Below are positions 12,829 to 20,817 of a DNA stretch of 40,183 nucleotides, piece after piece. Position numbers and translations under genes: made by a program. Source of the stretch: a virus; IMG/VR virus record IMGVR_UViG_3300020192_000026, positions 1-40,183 of that record, one strand, 5' to 3'. Position 1 is the stretch's first letter. Every line of letters starts with the position of its first letter. The notes below the pieces were generated by a model that saw nothing but the letters and a program-made list of their open reading frames with translations, was not told the DNA's origin and did not search any database.

Positions 12829-13686
12829 ATGGCACGAACCACAGCGCAAATAAAGGCTTTAATAGTCGCAGCAATCCAAGCTGACACTACTCTTTCGGTA
12901 AAATTAACGTCTCCAAGCTCGGTTGCTATTTGGAACTTATTTGCTTTTGTCGTAGCCCAATCAATCAACATTTTAGAGCAACTTGTTGACCTTTTTAAAG
13001 TCGATATTGAAGAAATAGCTTTGCGCAGCTATTACGGAACATCGCTTTGGTGGAAGCAACAAATGTTGAAGTTTCAATATTCCGCAACAAATCCTCAGGT
13101 CATCCAAATAATTAATAATGTTATCGGGTACCCTATCGTTAATACAGATTTAAACCTAATTACTACGTGTTCTATCACTAGGTCTGAGGGTGCAATAATT
13201 ATCAAAACAGCGCAGGGCACGATTGGAGCATATTTTCCATTGACTAGTCTAATGTTGACAGCTGCACAAAACTATGCTGAAGCAATTATGCCCTCTGGAG
13301 AAACACCAACCGTAATCTCTATCAATGCAGATAAATTATACATCCAAGCGGACATTTATTTTTTAGGCCAATTCGTAAGCACAGCTGTTAAGGCAAATGT
13401 GATTTTGGCAATCAATACCTACTTATCTGATATAGATTTCAACGGAACCATTTTTGTGGCAAAAATTCAAGATGCGATACAGGGCGTTTTGGGCGTTAAG
13501 GATGTTGTAATTAAAAACATAACAGCCCGCAGCGATGCTCAAACAATCGCAACGGGAACAAATCTTGTCCTGAATGGCACGGTAACTAATGCAAGCAGAT
13601 TATACTCAACTTTTGCAGGGTATATTATTGGCGAAACAACAGCCTCATTCACGTTAAATGACACCTTAACCATGATAGCGGAATGA
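12829..13686 (+). CDS. Baseplate J-like protein
   Basis: Predicted baseplate wedge protein of the gpJ / Mu gp47 class in its Bacteroidota form. The N-terminus MARTTAQIKALIVAAIQAD and a following helical part (LFAFVVAQSINILEQLVDLFK) precede a strand-rich section and the characteristic region KANVILAINTYLSDIDFNGTIFVAKIQDAIQGVLGVKDVVIKNI (about residues 186-230). I start at ATG 12829 because the residues in front of it in the longer frame add nothing conserved. A four-base overlap joins it to the next gene, which is in the gpI position. Confidence 0.8.
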   Translation: MARTTAQIKALIVAAIQADTTLSVKLTSPSSVAIWNLFAFVVAQSINILEQLVDLFKVDIEEIALRSYYGTSLWWKQQMLKFQYSATNPQVIQIINNVIGYPIVNTDLNLITTCSITRSEGAIIIKTAQGTIGAYFPLTSLMLTAAQNYAEAIMPSGETPTVISINADKLYIQADIYFLGQFVSTAVKANVILAINTYLSDIDFNGTIFVAKIQDAIQGVLGVKDVVIKNITARSDAQTIATGTNLVLNGTVTNASRLYSTFAGYIIGETTASFTLNDTLTMIAE

Positions 13687-14195
13687 GTTTTTACGATGTA
13701 AATTATGATTTGGTTGTTGATAGGATTTCACCACCATACAAAAGGAAAAATATATTTCTGGCATATCTCAATGCCTTATTGTCTCCCTTACAATCGTTAC
13801 ACATTGGGCTTTTTACAACATACAGAAATGATGTTTTAAAACGGCTACAGTATAATAGTCAAAGACTAAAATTAGAGCAAACTTTAAACGAGGTTTTCAA
13901 CAATGGAAATCCTTTTCGGATCAATATTTCACAAAGTCAACAACGGTTATTTGGTTTTAAGTTTTCGGAAAATTCAGTGATAAAATACGGATATAAAGCT
14001 ACAGAAGTAATCGCCCCGTCCCTAATTCTTTACGGCTCAAAATACAATGAGGTTGCATTTGTTGATTTTACAGTTAACATTCCGAGCAACATTTCTTCTT
14101 TTAACCCAAACTTTGAACTCTCAAATTTAACAGCCTTAGTGAATGCTTTAAAGTTTGTGGGCAAAAGATACAACACAATTATTTATACGATATGA
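13683..14195 (+). CDS. Baseplate protein in the gpI position
   Basis: A 170-aa protein directly after the J-like gene and directly before a fibre gene, the position of tail protein I (Mu gp48-like), which links baseplate and fibre. The sequence has KRKNIFLAYLNALLSPLQSLHIGLF near residues 20-44 and then a strand-rich half; I do not see a decisive family motif. Both junctions overlap by four bases, so it is co-translated with its neighbours. Confidence 0.6.
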   Translation: MSFYDVNYDLVVDRISPPYKRKNIFLAYLNALLSPLQSLHIGLFTTYRNDVLKRLQYNSQRLKLEQTLNEVFNNGNPFRINISQSQQRLFGFKFSENSVIKYGYKATEVIAPSLILYGSKYNEVAFVDFTVNIPSNISSFNPNFELSNLTALVNALKFVGKRYNTIIYTI

Positions 14196-15178
14196 AAAAA
14201 TTATTAACAAGTTTTACGGGTGGTCAACCAATTTTCTATCCCGATGATTTAGAACATATTCAAATAGGGCTACTTGAATCTATCGTTGAAATTGTAAAGA
14301 CAAATCTAGTAACGCCCACTGATCCAAACATTTTGAACGGTACTGTGGTAACTGCATCTGCTGTAGGCATCTCAACTACTGCGGGTTCAATCTATTGGAA
14401 TGGCGAAGTTTATTTGGTCGATGCGCAAAGCTTAGTAGGTTTTGGTCAGCTTTATTGGCAAATTGTAGAAACCTTTTTGGCTTTTAATCCCGTGCAATTT
14501 GCGGATGGGAACAACAGAAATATCCATGCGATTAGAAAGTTAGGTATTACTTACACAGATCCTCTTGCAAATGGGTTTTTACACTCAAATTTAAAAATAT
14601 TCCAAAGTATTGCTTCTGTAAGTGCATCTATTGCGGCCGAGCAAAATCTAAGATTAGTAAACGACAATTTAGAGATTGCAACAAGGTCTAGTGCAGACGC
14701 AAACTTACAAGCGAATATTAACTCACAGACAGCCATTAGGCTTGCACAAGACACCGCTTTACAGGTAAATATTGCTGCCGAAGCAGCCTCACGAGCATCT
14801 GCTTTATTGCTAAAGATGGATATTGCAAAAGTAGAGTATTTGTTAAGTGATATTGTATCTGTAAGTGTTGGCACATTAATAAACACGACAGAGATGTTTA
14901 TTACACGTAGCCCTAACGGCTTCGTTCATTGGCAGGGCAGGTTTATCTACGAAGCGTCTGGCATTCCCGTATTGACAATAACAGGGGCCTTTAGCTCTTT
15001 ACGGCCAAACCGATCGATTGACCTGTTAGGCTATATATATTCTGGCGTGTTAAATGTATTGGTAAGAATAAATATAACAACAACGGGAGAGATAACATTT
15101 ACAGCCCCTTTTGGAATTGGCAACCTAGCAGGAACCAGCGGAATAATATATTTCAACGTGTCATATTACAACACCTAA
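14192..15178 (+). CDS. Tail fibre protein (proximal cluster)
   Basis: A 328-aa fibre-like protein. The N-terminal 130 residues are a baseplate-attachment type domain (LLTSFTGGQPIFYPDDLEHIQIG, SIYWNGEVYLVDAQ). Residues about 145-205 form an alanine-rich heptad region (AAEQNLRLVNDNLEIATRSS, ADANLQANINSQTAIRLAQD), which should be a trimeric coiled coil. The last 120 residues are strand-rich (FVHWQGRFIYEASGIPVLTI) and probably form the distal head. It ends the first late cluster; its stop overlaps that of a minus-strand ORF. Confidence 0.8.
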   Translation: MKKLLTSFTGGQPIFYPDDLEHIQIGLLESIVEIVKTNLVTPTDPNILNGTVVTASAVGISTTAGSIYWNGEVYLVDAQSLVGFGQLYWQIVETFLAFNPVQFADGNNRNIHAIRKLGITYTDPLANGFLHSNLKIFQSIASVSASIAAEQNLRLVNDNLEIATRSSADANLQANINSQTAIRLAQDTALQVNIAAEAASRASALLLKMDIAKVEYLLSDIVSVSVGTLINTTEMFITRSPNGFVHWQGRFIYEASGIPVLTITGAFSSLRPNRSIDLLGYIYSGVLNVLVRINITTTGEITFTAPFGIGNLAGTSGIIYFNVSYYNT

Positions 15179-15330
15179 TCGTCTATACATTCGGGGTGTT
15201 TTAGATGATAAGACACCACTCTTCGGAGATAATCAGCCTCTTTTTCATTTCGAAGTAAGAGTTTCCAAGATTTTAACTGCCCCCAATTAAGGTAAGTACA
15301 TAATCTGCGTTTCATCACGTCCGATGCCAT
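15175..15330 (-). CDS. Small convergent ORF beside the repeat array (51 aa)
   Basis: A 51-aa minus-strand frame from ATG at 15330 that stops at 15175, inside the stop of the fibre gene. It is basic and helical (MKRRLCTYLNWGQLKSWKLL then RNEKEADYLRRVVSYHLKHP), a composition that would suit a DNA-binding protein, but no known motif is certain. Its upstream region is the repeat array at 15349-15440, divergent from the protease gene. That arrangement is what one expects of a regulator controlling a divergent operon, but the size leaves doubt whether it is translated. Confidence 0.45.
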   Translation of the reverse strand: MASDVMKRRLCTYLNWGQLKSWKLLLRNEKEADYLRRVVSYHLKHPECIDD

Positions 15331-15348
15331 GTTGTGCTTAATTTAAAA

Positions 15349-15440
15349 GTTAGACACGTCTAAAATAAATGTTAGACAAAGCTAATAAAAAAGTTTAGCA
15401 TAAACTTTAAAAATGTTTAGACAAATATAAATATTTGTAC
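15349..15440 (+). promoter_or_regulatory. Four repeats at exact 22-bp spacing before the capsid operon
   Basis: GTTAGACA at 15349, GTTAGACA at 15371, GTTTAGCA at 15393 and GTTTAGACA at 15415 begin exactly 22 bp apart, two helical turns. The first is part of the palindrome TTAGAC-AC-GTCTAA (15350-15363), the third of GTTTA-GCA-TAAAC (15393-15405), and the fourth runs into the perfect inverted repeat ACAAATAT-AA-ATATTTGT (15421-15438) directly before ATG 15441. This looks like cooperative binding sites for an activator or repressor of late transcription. Confidence 0.65.
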
Positions 15441-16535
15441 ATGAATTTCGAATACACTGTTAATGTCGAATCTGATGAGCCAATAATGCTTATTAACAAG
15501 CATATCGGGATAGACGAGGAAGGCAATGAGGGTATTATGGGTGCAAAGTTTGAAAGAGAACTTTTGCAGCTCGATTCTATGGGTAAAAAACGTGTTAATG
15601 TTTACATAAATAGCACGGGCGGGAGCGTAATCGATGGGATGAGTATCTACCAATCTATTATAAACTCCAAAGTATCGGTCGATACTTATTGTACAGGAAT
15701 TGCAGCATCAATCGCAGGTGTAATTTTCCAAGCTGGCAAAAATAGAATCATGGCTGATTACGGTGTCATCATGATGCACGATCCGAGCGGTGGTTCAAAA
15801 AAAGCATTAGGGGCTTTTAAGGATGCGATTATCACAATGATTCAAAGGGGCTGTGGAATGTCAAACGAGGCTATTTCGGATTTAATGAAGCGTGAAAGTT
15901 GGATAATGGCAAATGAAGCAAAGGAGTTGAACCTTTGCACGGTCGTAGAAAATTCTACTTTTAAAAACCTAGACACATCGAATATCACAATGGCTTGGAA
16001 AGAAGCTAATAAAATTTTGAACAAAACTTTACCAATAAAAACAAAATCCAAAATGGAAGATTTAAAAAAAATAAACAACAAACTAGGGCTTAATGAAGAA
16101 GCGTCTAGCGAATCTACTTTGAAAGCAATTGAAGACGTGATGAACGCCTCAACACACATGAAAGGCAAGCTAAAAGAAATGGAGGATGCCTTAAATGCTA
16201 AAAAAATTGAGTGTGAAAATGCTGAAAAAGCATACAACGAGTTCAAAACCAAGATGGACGATAAGGACAAAGCAGAGAACGAATTTAAAGCTGAAAACAT
16301 GGTTTTGGATGCTATCAAAGTTGGAAAAATTAAAGCCGAAGCCAAAGACAGTTGGAAAAACCTTGCAGTTATTGACTTTGAAGGCACAAAAAATGCTTTA
16401 GAAGGAATCGCAGGAAACGCAAAAGCTGTAAGAATTACAGATGCAGTAAGCACTGCCGCTGATCCGTTTTCAGGAGCGACATCAGCATCAATGGAAATGG
16501 CTAGAATTGCTAATAAACTAAAATTTAAAATTTAA
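15441..16535 (+). CDS. ClpP-like prohead protease fused to scaffold
   Basis: Capsid maturation protease with a C-terminal scaffold. The N-terminal 180 residues are ClpP/S14-like: VYINSTGGSVIDGMSIYQSI (54-73), nucleophile Ser90 in TGIAASIAG and His113 in IMMHDPSGG; WIMANEAKELNLC follows the usual A-x-E-A-x-x-L-G-L position. The acidic third residue is not assigned. Residues about 195-310 are charged coiled coil (KIECENAEKAYNEFKTKMDD) typical of scaffolds. I start at ATG 15441 rather than TTG 15435. It precedes the major capsid gene by 12 bases, as in other phages using this fusion. Confidence 0.9.
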   Translation: MNFEYTVNVESDEPIMLINKHIGIDEEGNEGIMGAKFERELLQLDSMGKKRVNVYINSTGGSVIDGMSIYQSIINSKVSVDTYCTGIAASIAGVIFQAGKNRIMADYGVIMMHDPSGGSKKALGAFKDAIITMIQRGCGMSNEAISDLMKRESWIMANEAKELNLCTVVENSTFKNLDTSNITMAWKEANKILNKTLPIKTKSKMEDLKKINNKLGLNEEASSESTLKAIEDVMNASTHMKGKLKEMEDALNAKKIECENAEKAYNEFKTKMDDKDKAENEFKAENMVLDAIKVGKIKAEAKDSWKNLAVIDFEGTKNALEGIAGNAKAVRITDAVSTAADPFSGATSASMEMARIANKLKFKI

Positions 16536-16547
16536 TCAACAAAAAAA

Positions 16548-17546
16548 ATGGCATTAGAAATCCAAGCAACCAAATTCGCTGGTGAATTTGCAGAACAATT
16601 AATTATCCCTGCAATAGCAGAATGTACGACAATGCAGAAGGGCATTGCGTATTTTAAAGATGGAATTGTCTTTAAAGAAAATGTAGGCAGAATAGACTTT
16701 TCAGCTCCTTTCCAGCCGGACGTTGCTACTCCATCCGCAGCTGGTGGAGTGTCAAAATTCACCGTTTCAGAACGTGAATTATTTCCTCAGCCTATCATGT
16801 TGTATGATGAATTTGATCCCAATGACTATGCCGCACACGTTTTAGGGCGTGAATTGCAAGACAGAATTATAGGGAGGGGATTGCCCGCAACTGCCGAAAC
16901 AGCAATGATGTCAGTGGCTTTAGGCCGCGCAATGGAACAACTAGATATTAATATCTGGCAGTCTTCTTTGGCATTCGCAGCTACTTCAAGTCCATCGGAT
17001 GAAAAGTATCAACGCCAATATTGGAATGGTTTGATGCAGAAAATTTTGAGTACTGCAAACGAAGCGGAATCGTGCGTATTTATCGCTGGTGCAATTCCTT
17101 TGACAAGCTCCAATATTATCGCGCAAATGCAAGCGGTTAAAAACCAAGCTCCAAAGGCTTTGCTTTCGAAAGCAAATAGGTTCCAGAGATTGAAGTTTGT
17201 TGTAAGCACGACCACCGAGCAAATTATGCAAGATGCGTACACTAACACGTCTTTCAAGAATAATGATACATCTGAAAGAGGTATTGAAAAGTTCCAAGGA
17301 TATGAAGTGGTTTCAATTTACGGTTTGCCAGATAACACCATTTTGTTCGGAGAATTCACAATGGATTTGTCTTCAAATCTTTGGGTTGGTTTGAACTCAA
17401 AACAAGATTTGTTTATTGAAATAAATCGCACGCAAAACAACTCTAAGTTGTGGTATATTTTAGCACGTATGAAGTTTGACACTCAAATTGCATGGGCTAG
17501 ACAGTTGGTATGTTACACAACTGAAACATTGGCATTGTATCAATAG
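16548..17546 (+). CDS. Major capsid protein
   Basis: Predicted HK97-fold shell protein, 332 aa. It follows the protease/scaffold gene and precedes a strong terminator, the usual place for the most expressed structural gene. Consistent parts are GRIDFSAPFQPDVATPSAAGGVSKFTVSERELF near residues 45-80 (arm and extended loop), a central helix (PLTSSNIIAQMQAVKNQAPKALL) and FEGYEV-like KFQGYEVVSIYGLPDNTILFGEF in the last third. There is no fused decoration domain. The assignment rests on order, length and overall pattern. Confidence 0.85.
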   Translation: MALEIQATKFAGEFAEQLIIPAIAECTTMQKGIAYFKDGIVFKENVGRIDFSAPFQPDVATPSAAGGVSKFTVSERELFPQPIMLYDEFDPNDYAAHVLGRELQDRIIGRGLPATAETAMMSVALGRAMEQLDINIWQSSLAFAATSSPSDEKYQRQYWNGLMQKILSTANEAESCVFIAGAIPLTSSNIIAQMQAVKNQAPKALLSKANRFQRLKFVVSTTTEQIMQDAYTNTSFKNNDTSERGIEKFQGYEVVSIYGLPDNTILFGEFTMDLSSNLWVGLNSKQDLFIEINRTQNNSKLWYILARMKFDTQIAWARQLVCYTTETLALYQ

Positions 17547-17556
17547 TAAACTTTTG

Positions 17557-17585
17557 ACAGCCCTAAATTTGGGGCTGTTTTTTCT
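17557..17585 (+). terminator. Rho-independent terminator after the capsid gene
   Basis: ACAGCCC (17557-17563) pairs with GGGCTGT (17572-17578) around the loop TAAATTTG, followed by a T-rich run. It should end or reduce capsid transcription before the tail genes. Confidence 0.85.
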
Positions 17586-17613
17586 TATCATAAATTAAAA
17601 AAAAACAAAAAAA

Positions 17614-18078
17614 ATGAAAAAATCAATCTTTCTTTTAGTCGCATTAATAGGCTTGGTCCTTTGTTCTTTTGCTCAAATTATCCAGCCTCGAACTTGGCAA
17701 GGTATTAAAAACAACCAAGACAATACGGGTAAGAGTTTCTCTTACGGCTACGTGTCAGTCACAGGGACATCAGTAACAATAACAGGGGCAAATCTGAATT
17801 ATAACCATACAACTGTCTACGTGAATAGTTCGGCATCAGCAACAATAAACGGTTTTAATTTGCGAAACGGGCAATTGGGTGATGCGGTGCGAGTTATATT
17901 CAATACAGCGGCAGGAACTAATCTTTATACGTTTCAAAACTTACCACTTACAGCAACTGGCTTTAGATTTAATACAGCGGGCGTAGTAACAGTTGCTGGA
18001 ACAAAGAATGCAACTATTTTATTGATACACAACGGCAGAAATGGCTATGTAGAGTCAGGCAGATTTATCGAACCATAG
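17614..18078 (+). CDS. Secreted protein encoded between capsid and tail genes
   Basis: A 154-aa protein with a clear Sec signal peptide: basic KKS, hydrophobic IFLLVALIGLVLC and a cleavage site near SFA-Q (residue 20/21). The mature part is strand-rich with many Thr, Asn and Gly (GYVSVTGTSVTITGANLNYN), like a small beta-sandwich or surface-binding domain, and ends GRNGYVESGRFIEP. Virion proteins do not need a signal peptide, so it may be exported to the periplasm or cell surface, or the hydrophobic end may have another role in the particle. It starts a new unit after the terminator and sits two bases before the next gene. Confidence 0.8.
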   Translation: MKKSIFLLVALIGLVLCSFAQIIQPRTWQGIKNNQDNTGKSFSYGYVSVTGTSVTITGANLNYNHTTVYVNSSASATINGFNLRNGQLGDAVRVIFNTAAGTNLYTFQNLPLTATGFRFNTAGVVTVAGTKNATILLIHNGRNGYVESGRFIEP

Positions 18079-18080
18079 CC

Positions 18081-18296
18081 ATGCTAGAAAAACTAAAAGA
18101 AGCACTTATACTTTTGCCACACGTGACAGAAGTATGGGCTAACAATGAAACGTTTTACTTGCAAAATCCCAATAAAGTAGGGTTTGAAAAGCTAAGTAGA
18201 AAAGAGGTTTTAGACAAAGAAACCGAAGAAGAGGAGCTTAACAGGCTCGTAAAAGAGGAAGAAGAATTAGTAATAAAAACACCTAAAAGGAAATAA
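18081..18296 (+). CDS. Small acidic hypothetical protein (71 aa)
   Basis: The family is not recognised. The protein starts with a folded-looking part (ALILLPHVTEVWANNETFYLQNP) and ends in a highly charged helix (DKETEEEELNRLVKEEEELV) with a basic tail. Small proteins of this kind often sit just upstream of tail sheath genes in Bacteroidota phages and are thought to be structural or assembly factors. The gene lies between the secreted protein and the sheath with gaps of two bases on each side, so it is surely expressed with them. Confidence 0.72.
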   Translation: MLEKLKEALILLPHVTEVWANNETFYLQNPNKVGFEKLSRKEVLDKETEEEELNRLVKEEEELVIKTPKRK

Positions 18297-18298
18297 AA

Positions 18299-19813
18299 AT
18301 GTCGTTATCTAGTGTAATCTTTATAAAGAATGCAAACGGTACGGGGGGCGTATTGCCGGGCGAAGATTTCATTACAGGCTTTGTCACCTATACAGACGTT
18401 TTGCCTAGCGGTTTTAGTTCGGTGGCACGAGTAAAAGAAGTGTTTTCATTGCCCGAAGCTGAAGCGTTGGGTATTGTTGGAGATTATTCCGACGAAACAA
18501 AAGCAACTGGTAATTTAGCTATTTCTGCAATCGGAGCAAATGGCGATACAGTTGTAATTAGTGTAATTGAGTGGAATAAGACAGTAGTTTTAGGAACGTA
18601 CACTAAAGTTGCAGGAGATACAACTCCTACACTAATAGCCACAGCCGTAAGGGCTGCAATTAACGCCCTAACAGGCGTGCATGGATATATTGCAACTGGT
18701 TCTGGGGTAAACGTGGCACCAACTGCAAGGGCTGGCATGGGTGTATTTCTTAACGGAACATCGAAATTAACAGCGGTATTTACAGGAACTTTGGCAGGTA
18801 CATTAACCGATTTTAGCGGTGGTGTTGCATCGGTTTTAAAACCTATTCACTACCATATTCAAGAATATTTCAGAGCAAACCCAAAAGGCGATTTATATGT
18901 AGGATTATATCCAGTACCAGTAGGTGCGTACGATTTTACAGAAATTCAAACCGTTCAACAGTTTGCAAATGGCAAAATCAAACAAATAGGTGTGTACTAT
19001 AAAGCAACTCAAACATCTACACACGTAACAGCGGCTCAAGCAGTTGCTACAGCATTAGAGGTGTTAAATATGCCTATGGTGATTGGTATTTCAGGCGATT
19101 GTTCAGCAACAACTATCGGAGCGCTAACAGACTTAGCTACACTAACTGCACCACAAGTGTTTATTAACGTTGGTCAAGATGGTGCGAATATTGGTAACGA
19201 CATTTTCCGTTCAATGGCTAAGTCTATAGGCTCAATAGGCGCTCAATTAGGCACTATATCTAAATCTGCTGTTAGTCAAAGCATTGCAGAAGTAGGGGCT
19301 TTTAATGTAGTAACGGGAGCGGAACTTGATGTGATTGCGTTTACAACGGGCGAACTTTATTCCGCACAATCTCAAACAGCTTTAGGTAATTTAGAGAATA
19401 AAAAATATACTTTTCTTGTAAAGCAACAGCCGGGTCTTGCGGGTTCATATTGGAATTATGCATATACAGCAGTTACGCTTGCAAACGATTTTAGTACGAT
19501 TGAACGCAATAGAACGATCTATAAGGCTATTCGAGGTGGAAGAGTTGCATTATTACCTTTGTTAAATGCAAGATTGACTTTAAATGCAAACGGAACACTA
19601 ACGCCTCAAAGCATAGAAGGGTATAAGTCTGTTTTAGAGCCAGGATTAGATGACATGCAAACATCAGGTGATTTAAGCGGGTCAGGAATTGTGATTAACC
19701 CAGCTCAAAATGTACTAGCGACTAGCAAGGTAGCAATAACTTTAAAGTTGTTAGGCGTGGTAATTGGTAAGGATATAGAGATAGGAATTGGTTTTGTAGC
19801 AAAATTAACATAA
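18299..19813 (+). CDS. Contractile tail sheath protein
   Basis: The 504-aa protein has the layout of phage tail sheaths: an N-terminal strand region, a variable insert (residues about 60-180), the core with QVFINVGQDGANIGNDIFRSMAKSIGSIGAQLG, and the C-terminal domain RTIYKAIRGGRVALLPLLNARLTLNANGTL ending in AITLKLLGVVIGKDIEIGIGF. The order sheath, then tube, then chaperone pair, then tape measure is diagnostic of a myovirus. It establishes that the tail is contractile. Confidence 0.9.
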   Translation: MSLSSVIFIKNANGTGGVLPGEDFITGFVTYTDVLPSGFSSVARVKEVFSLPEAEALGIVGDYSDETKATGNLAISAIGANGDTVVISVIEWNKTVVLGTYTKVAGDTTPTLIATAVRAAINALTGVHGYIATGSGVNVAPTARAGMGVFLNGTSKLTAVFTGTLAGTLTDFSGGVASVLKPIHYHIQEYFRANPKGDLYVGLYPVPVGAYDFTEIQTVQQFANGKIKQIGVYYKATQTSTHVTAAQAVATALEVLNMPMVIGISGDCSATTIGALTDLATLTAPQVFINVGQDGANIGNDIFRSMAKSIGSIGAQLGTISKSAVSQSIAEVGAFNVVTGAELDVIAFTTGELYSAQSQTALGNLENKKYTFLVKQQPGLAGSYWNYAYTAVTLANDFSTIERNRTIYKAIRGGRVALLPLLNARLTLNANGTLTPQSIEGYKSVLEPGLDDMQTSGDLSGSGIVINPAQNVLATSKVAITLKLLGVVIGKDIEIGIGFVAKLT

Positions 19814-19820
19814 AAAAAAC

Positions 19821-20243
19821 ATGGCAAATATATTAATATTAGGGGTAAATTATTCGTGGGGAGATTTATCTCTTATCATGTTTGGAGTGCCGATAAGCGG
19901 TTTTGGAGGTATTGAAGTAAAGTCATCTCAAGTAAAAACAAATGAGCCAGGCGCTGGGAACGAGGCAGTAAGTCGTGGACGTGGGCTAATTACCTACGAT
20001 TGCTCAATTAAAGGCTTGTTTTTGGACGAGTTAAGGCCAATTAGAGCAGCGGCTCCTAATGGCTCCTTACTTCAAATTGCACCTCAGAACATTAAATTGT
20101 TACTAGTTTCGACTAATGGCATTCCTGTGATTATCACGCTGAAGAATGCTGAATTTCTAGAAGACCCATTTAGTGCAACGGTTGGAGATACAAAACTAGT
20201 TGTCGACATTCCTTTAATTATATCAGGCATAGACTATAGATAA
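19821..20243 (+). CDS. Tail tube protein
   Basis: A 140-aa strand-rich protein directly after the sheath, the expected tube subunit of a contractile tail. The pattern SWGDLSLIMFGVPISGFGGIEVKSSQVKTNEPGAGNEAVSRGRG near residues 11-54 is common among Bacteroidota phage tube proteins, and YDCSIKGLFLDELRPIRAA continues the fold. No fused domains. The assignment rests on order and on this glycine-rich N-terminal segment. Confidence 0.85.
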   Translation: MANILILGVNYSWGDLSLIMFGVPISGFGGIEVKSSQVKTNEPGAGNEAVSRGRGLITYDCSIKGLFLDELRPIRAAAPNGSLLQIAPQNIKLLLVSTNGIPVIITLKNAEFLEDPFSATVGDTKLVVDIPLIISGIDYR

Positions 20244-20245
20244 AC

Positions 20246-20650
20246 ATGGAAATAACACACGAAAATTTAGAGATAAAGAAAAAAGAAGCCTCTGAAAAGC
20301 TTGAAAAAAAAAGGCTTGAAATTCAAGAAGATTTGAATTGTTTGGTTTATGCATTTCAGATTGTAGATAAAGATATGAATCCAGTTGATTTGTTTTTTAA
20401 AGCTCCAGATAGAAATGTAGGCTTAACAATAATTTCTGCATACCAAGGGCAAAACATCGCAAAGGCTAATCAATTACTAATGGAATTGTGCTTTTTGAAA
20501 GACGAAAGCGACCCCAGAATTAGCCAAGAACAAGTGCCTTTTGAGAAAAAAGCTGAATATGATGCGCTGTATTATGGTGCTGTAAAAGTTTCATCAAACA
20601 TTATTACGCTGTATGGCGAAATGCAAGCCCTTGAAATAAAAAAAAAATAG
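20246..20650 (+). CDS. Tail assembly chaperone, upstream frame
   Basis: A 134-aa helical, charged protein between the tube and the tape measure, the place of the gpG-type chaperone in lambda and of Mu gp41. Central segments are FFKAPDRNVGLTIISAYQGQNIAKANQLLMELCFL, typical of chaperones that coat the tape measure. It ends in EIKKK followed by TAG, where the three lysine codons form part of a run of ten A residues (20638-20647), a slippery site. See the next entry for the frameshift extension. Confidence 0.78.
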   Translation: MEITHENLEIKKKEASEKLEKKRLEIQEDLNCLVYAFQIVDKDMNPVDLFFKAPDRNVGLTIISAYQGQNIAKANQLLMELCFLKDESDPRISQEQVPFEKKAEYDALYYGAVKVSSNIITLYGEMQALEIKKK

Positions 20651-20817
20651 CTAAATACAAGATTACTAACGAGAGCGGGTTCGGGCAGATTTGGGATGCG
20701 CGAATCCGTTTTTATTTTAAGGTAAATCCAAAAAGTTTGACAGATGACGAATGGCATGAGGCAATAGGACAACTTAAATTTATGTTAGAAGAAACCAACA
20801 AAATGACGTTTGAGTAA
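20635..20817 (+). CDS. Frameshift extension of the tail chaperone (-1 frame)
   Basis: The -1 frame is open only from 20635 (a TGA lies at 20632-20634), has no ATG near its start, and continues from ATA at 20647 for 56 codons to TAA at 20815-20817. It reads IAKYKITNESGFGQIWDARI and ends in LEETNKMTFE, a sensible globular sequence with W-x-A-R and Y-F pairs. Ribosomes slipping back one base on the ten-A run would make a chaperone fusion of about 190 aa, the equivalent of lambda G-GT or Mu gp41-42. Its stop overlaps the ATG of the tape measure (20817). Confidence 0.75.
   Translation, partial: NKKKIAKYKITNESGFGQIWDARIRFYFKVNPKSLTDDEWHEAIGQLKFMLEETNKMTFE

Noticed and set aside
15842-16453. 203-aa minus-strand frame opposite the protease/scaffold
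   Set aside because: It is the mirror of the lysine/glutamate-rich coiled coil; low-complexity Ser/Phe/Leu composition, no family pattern.
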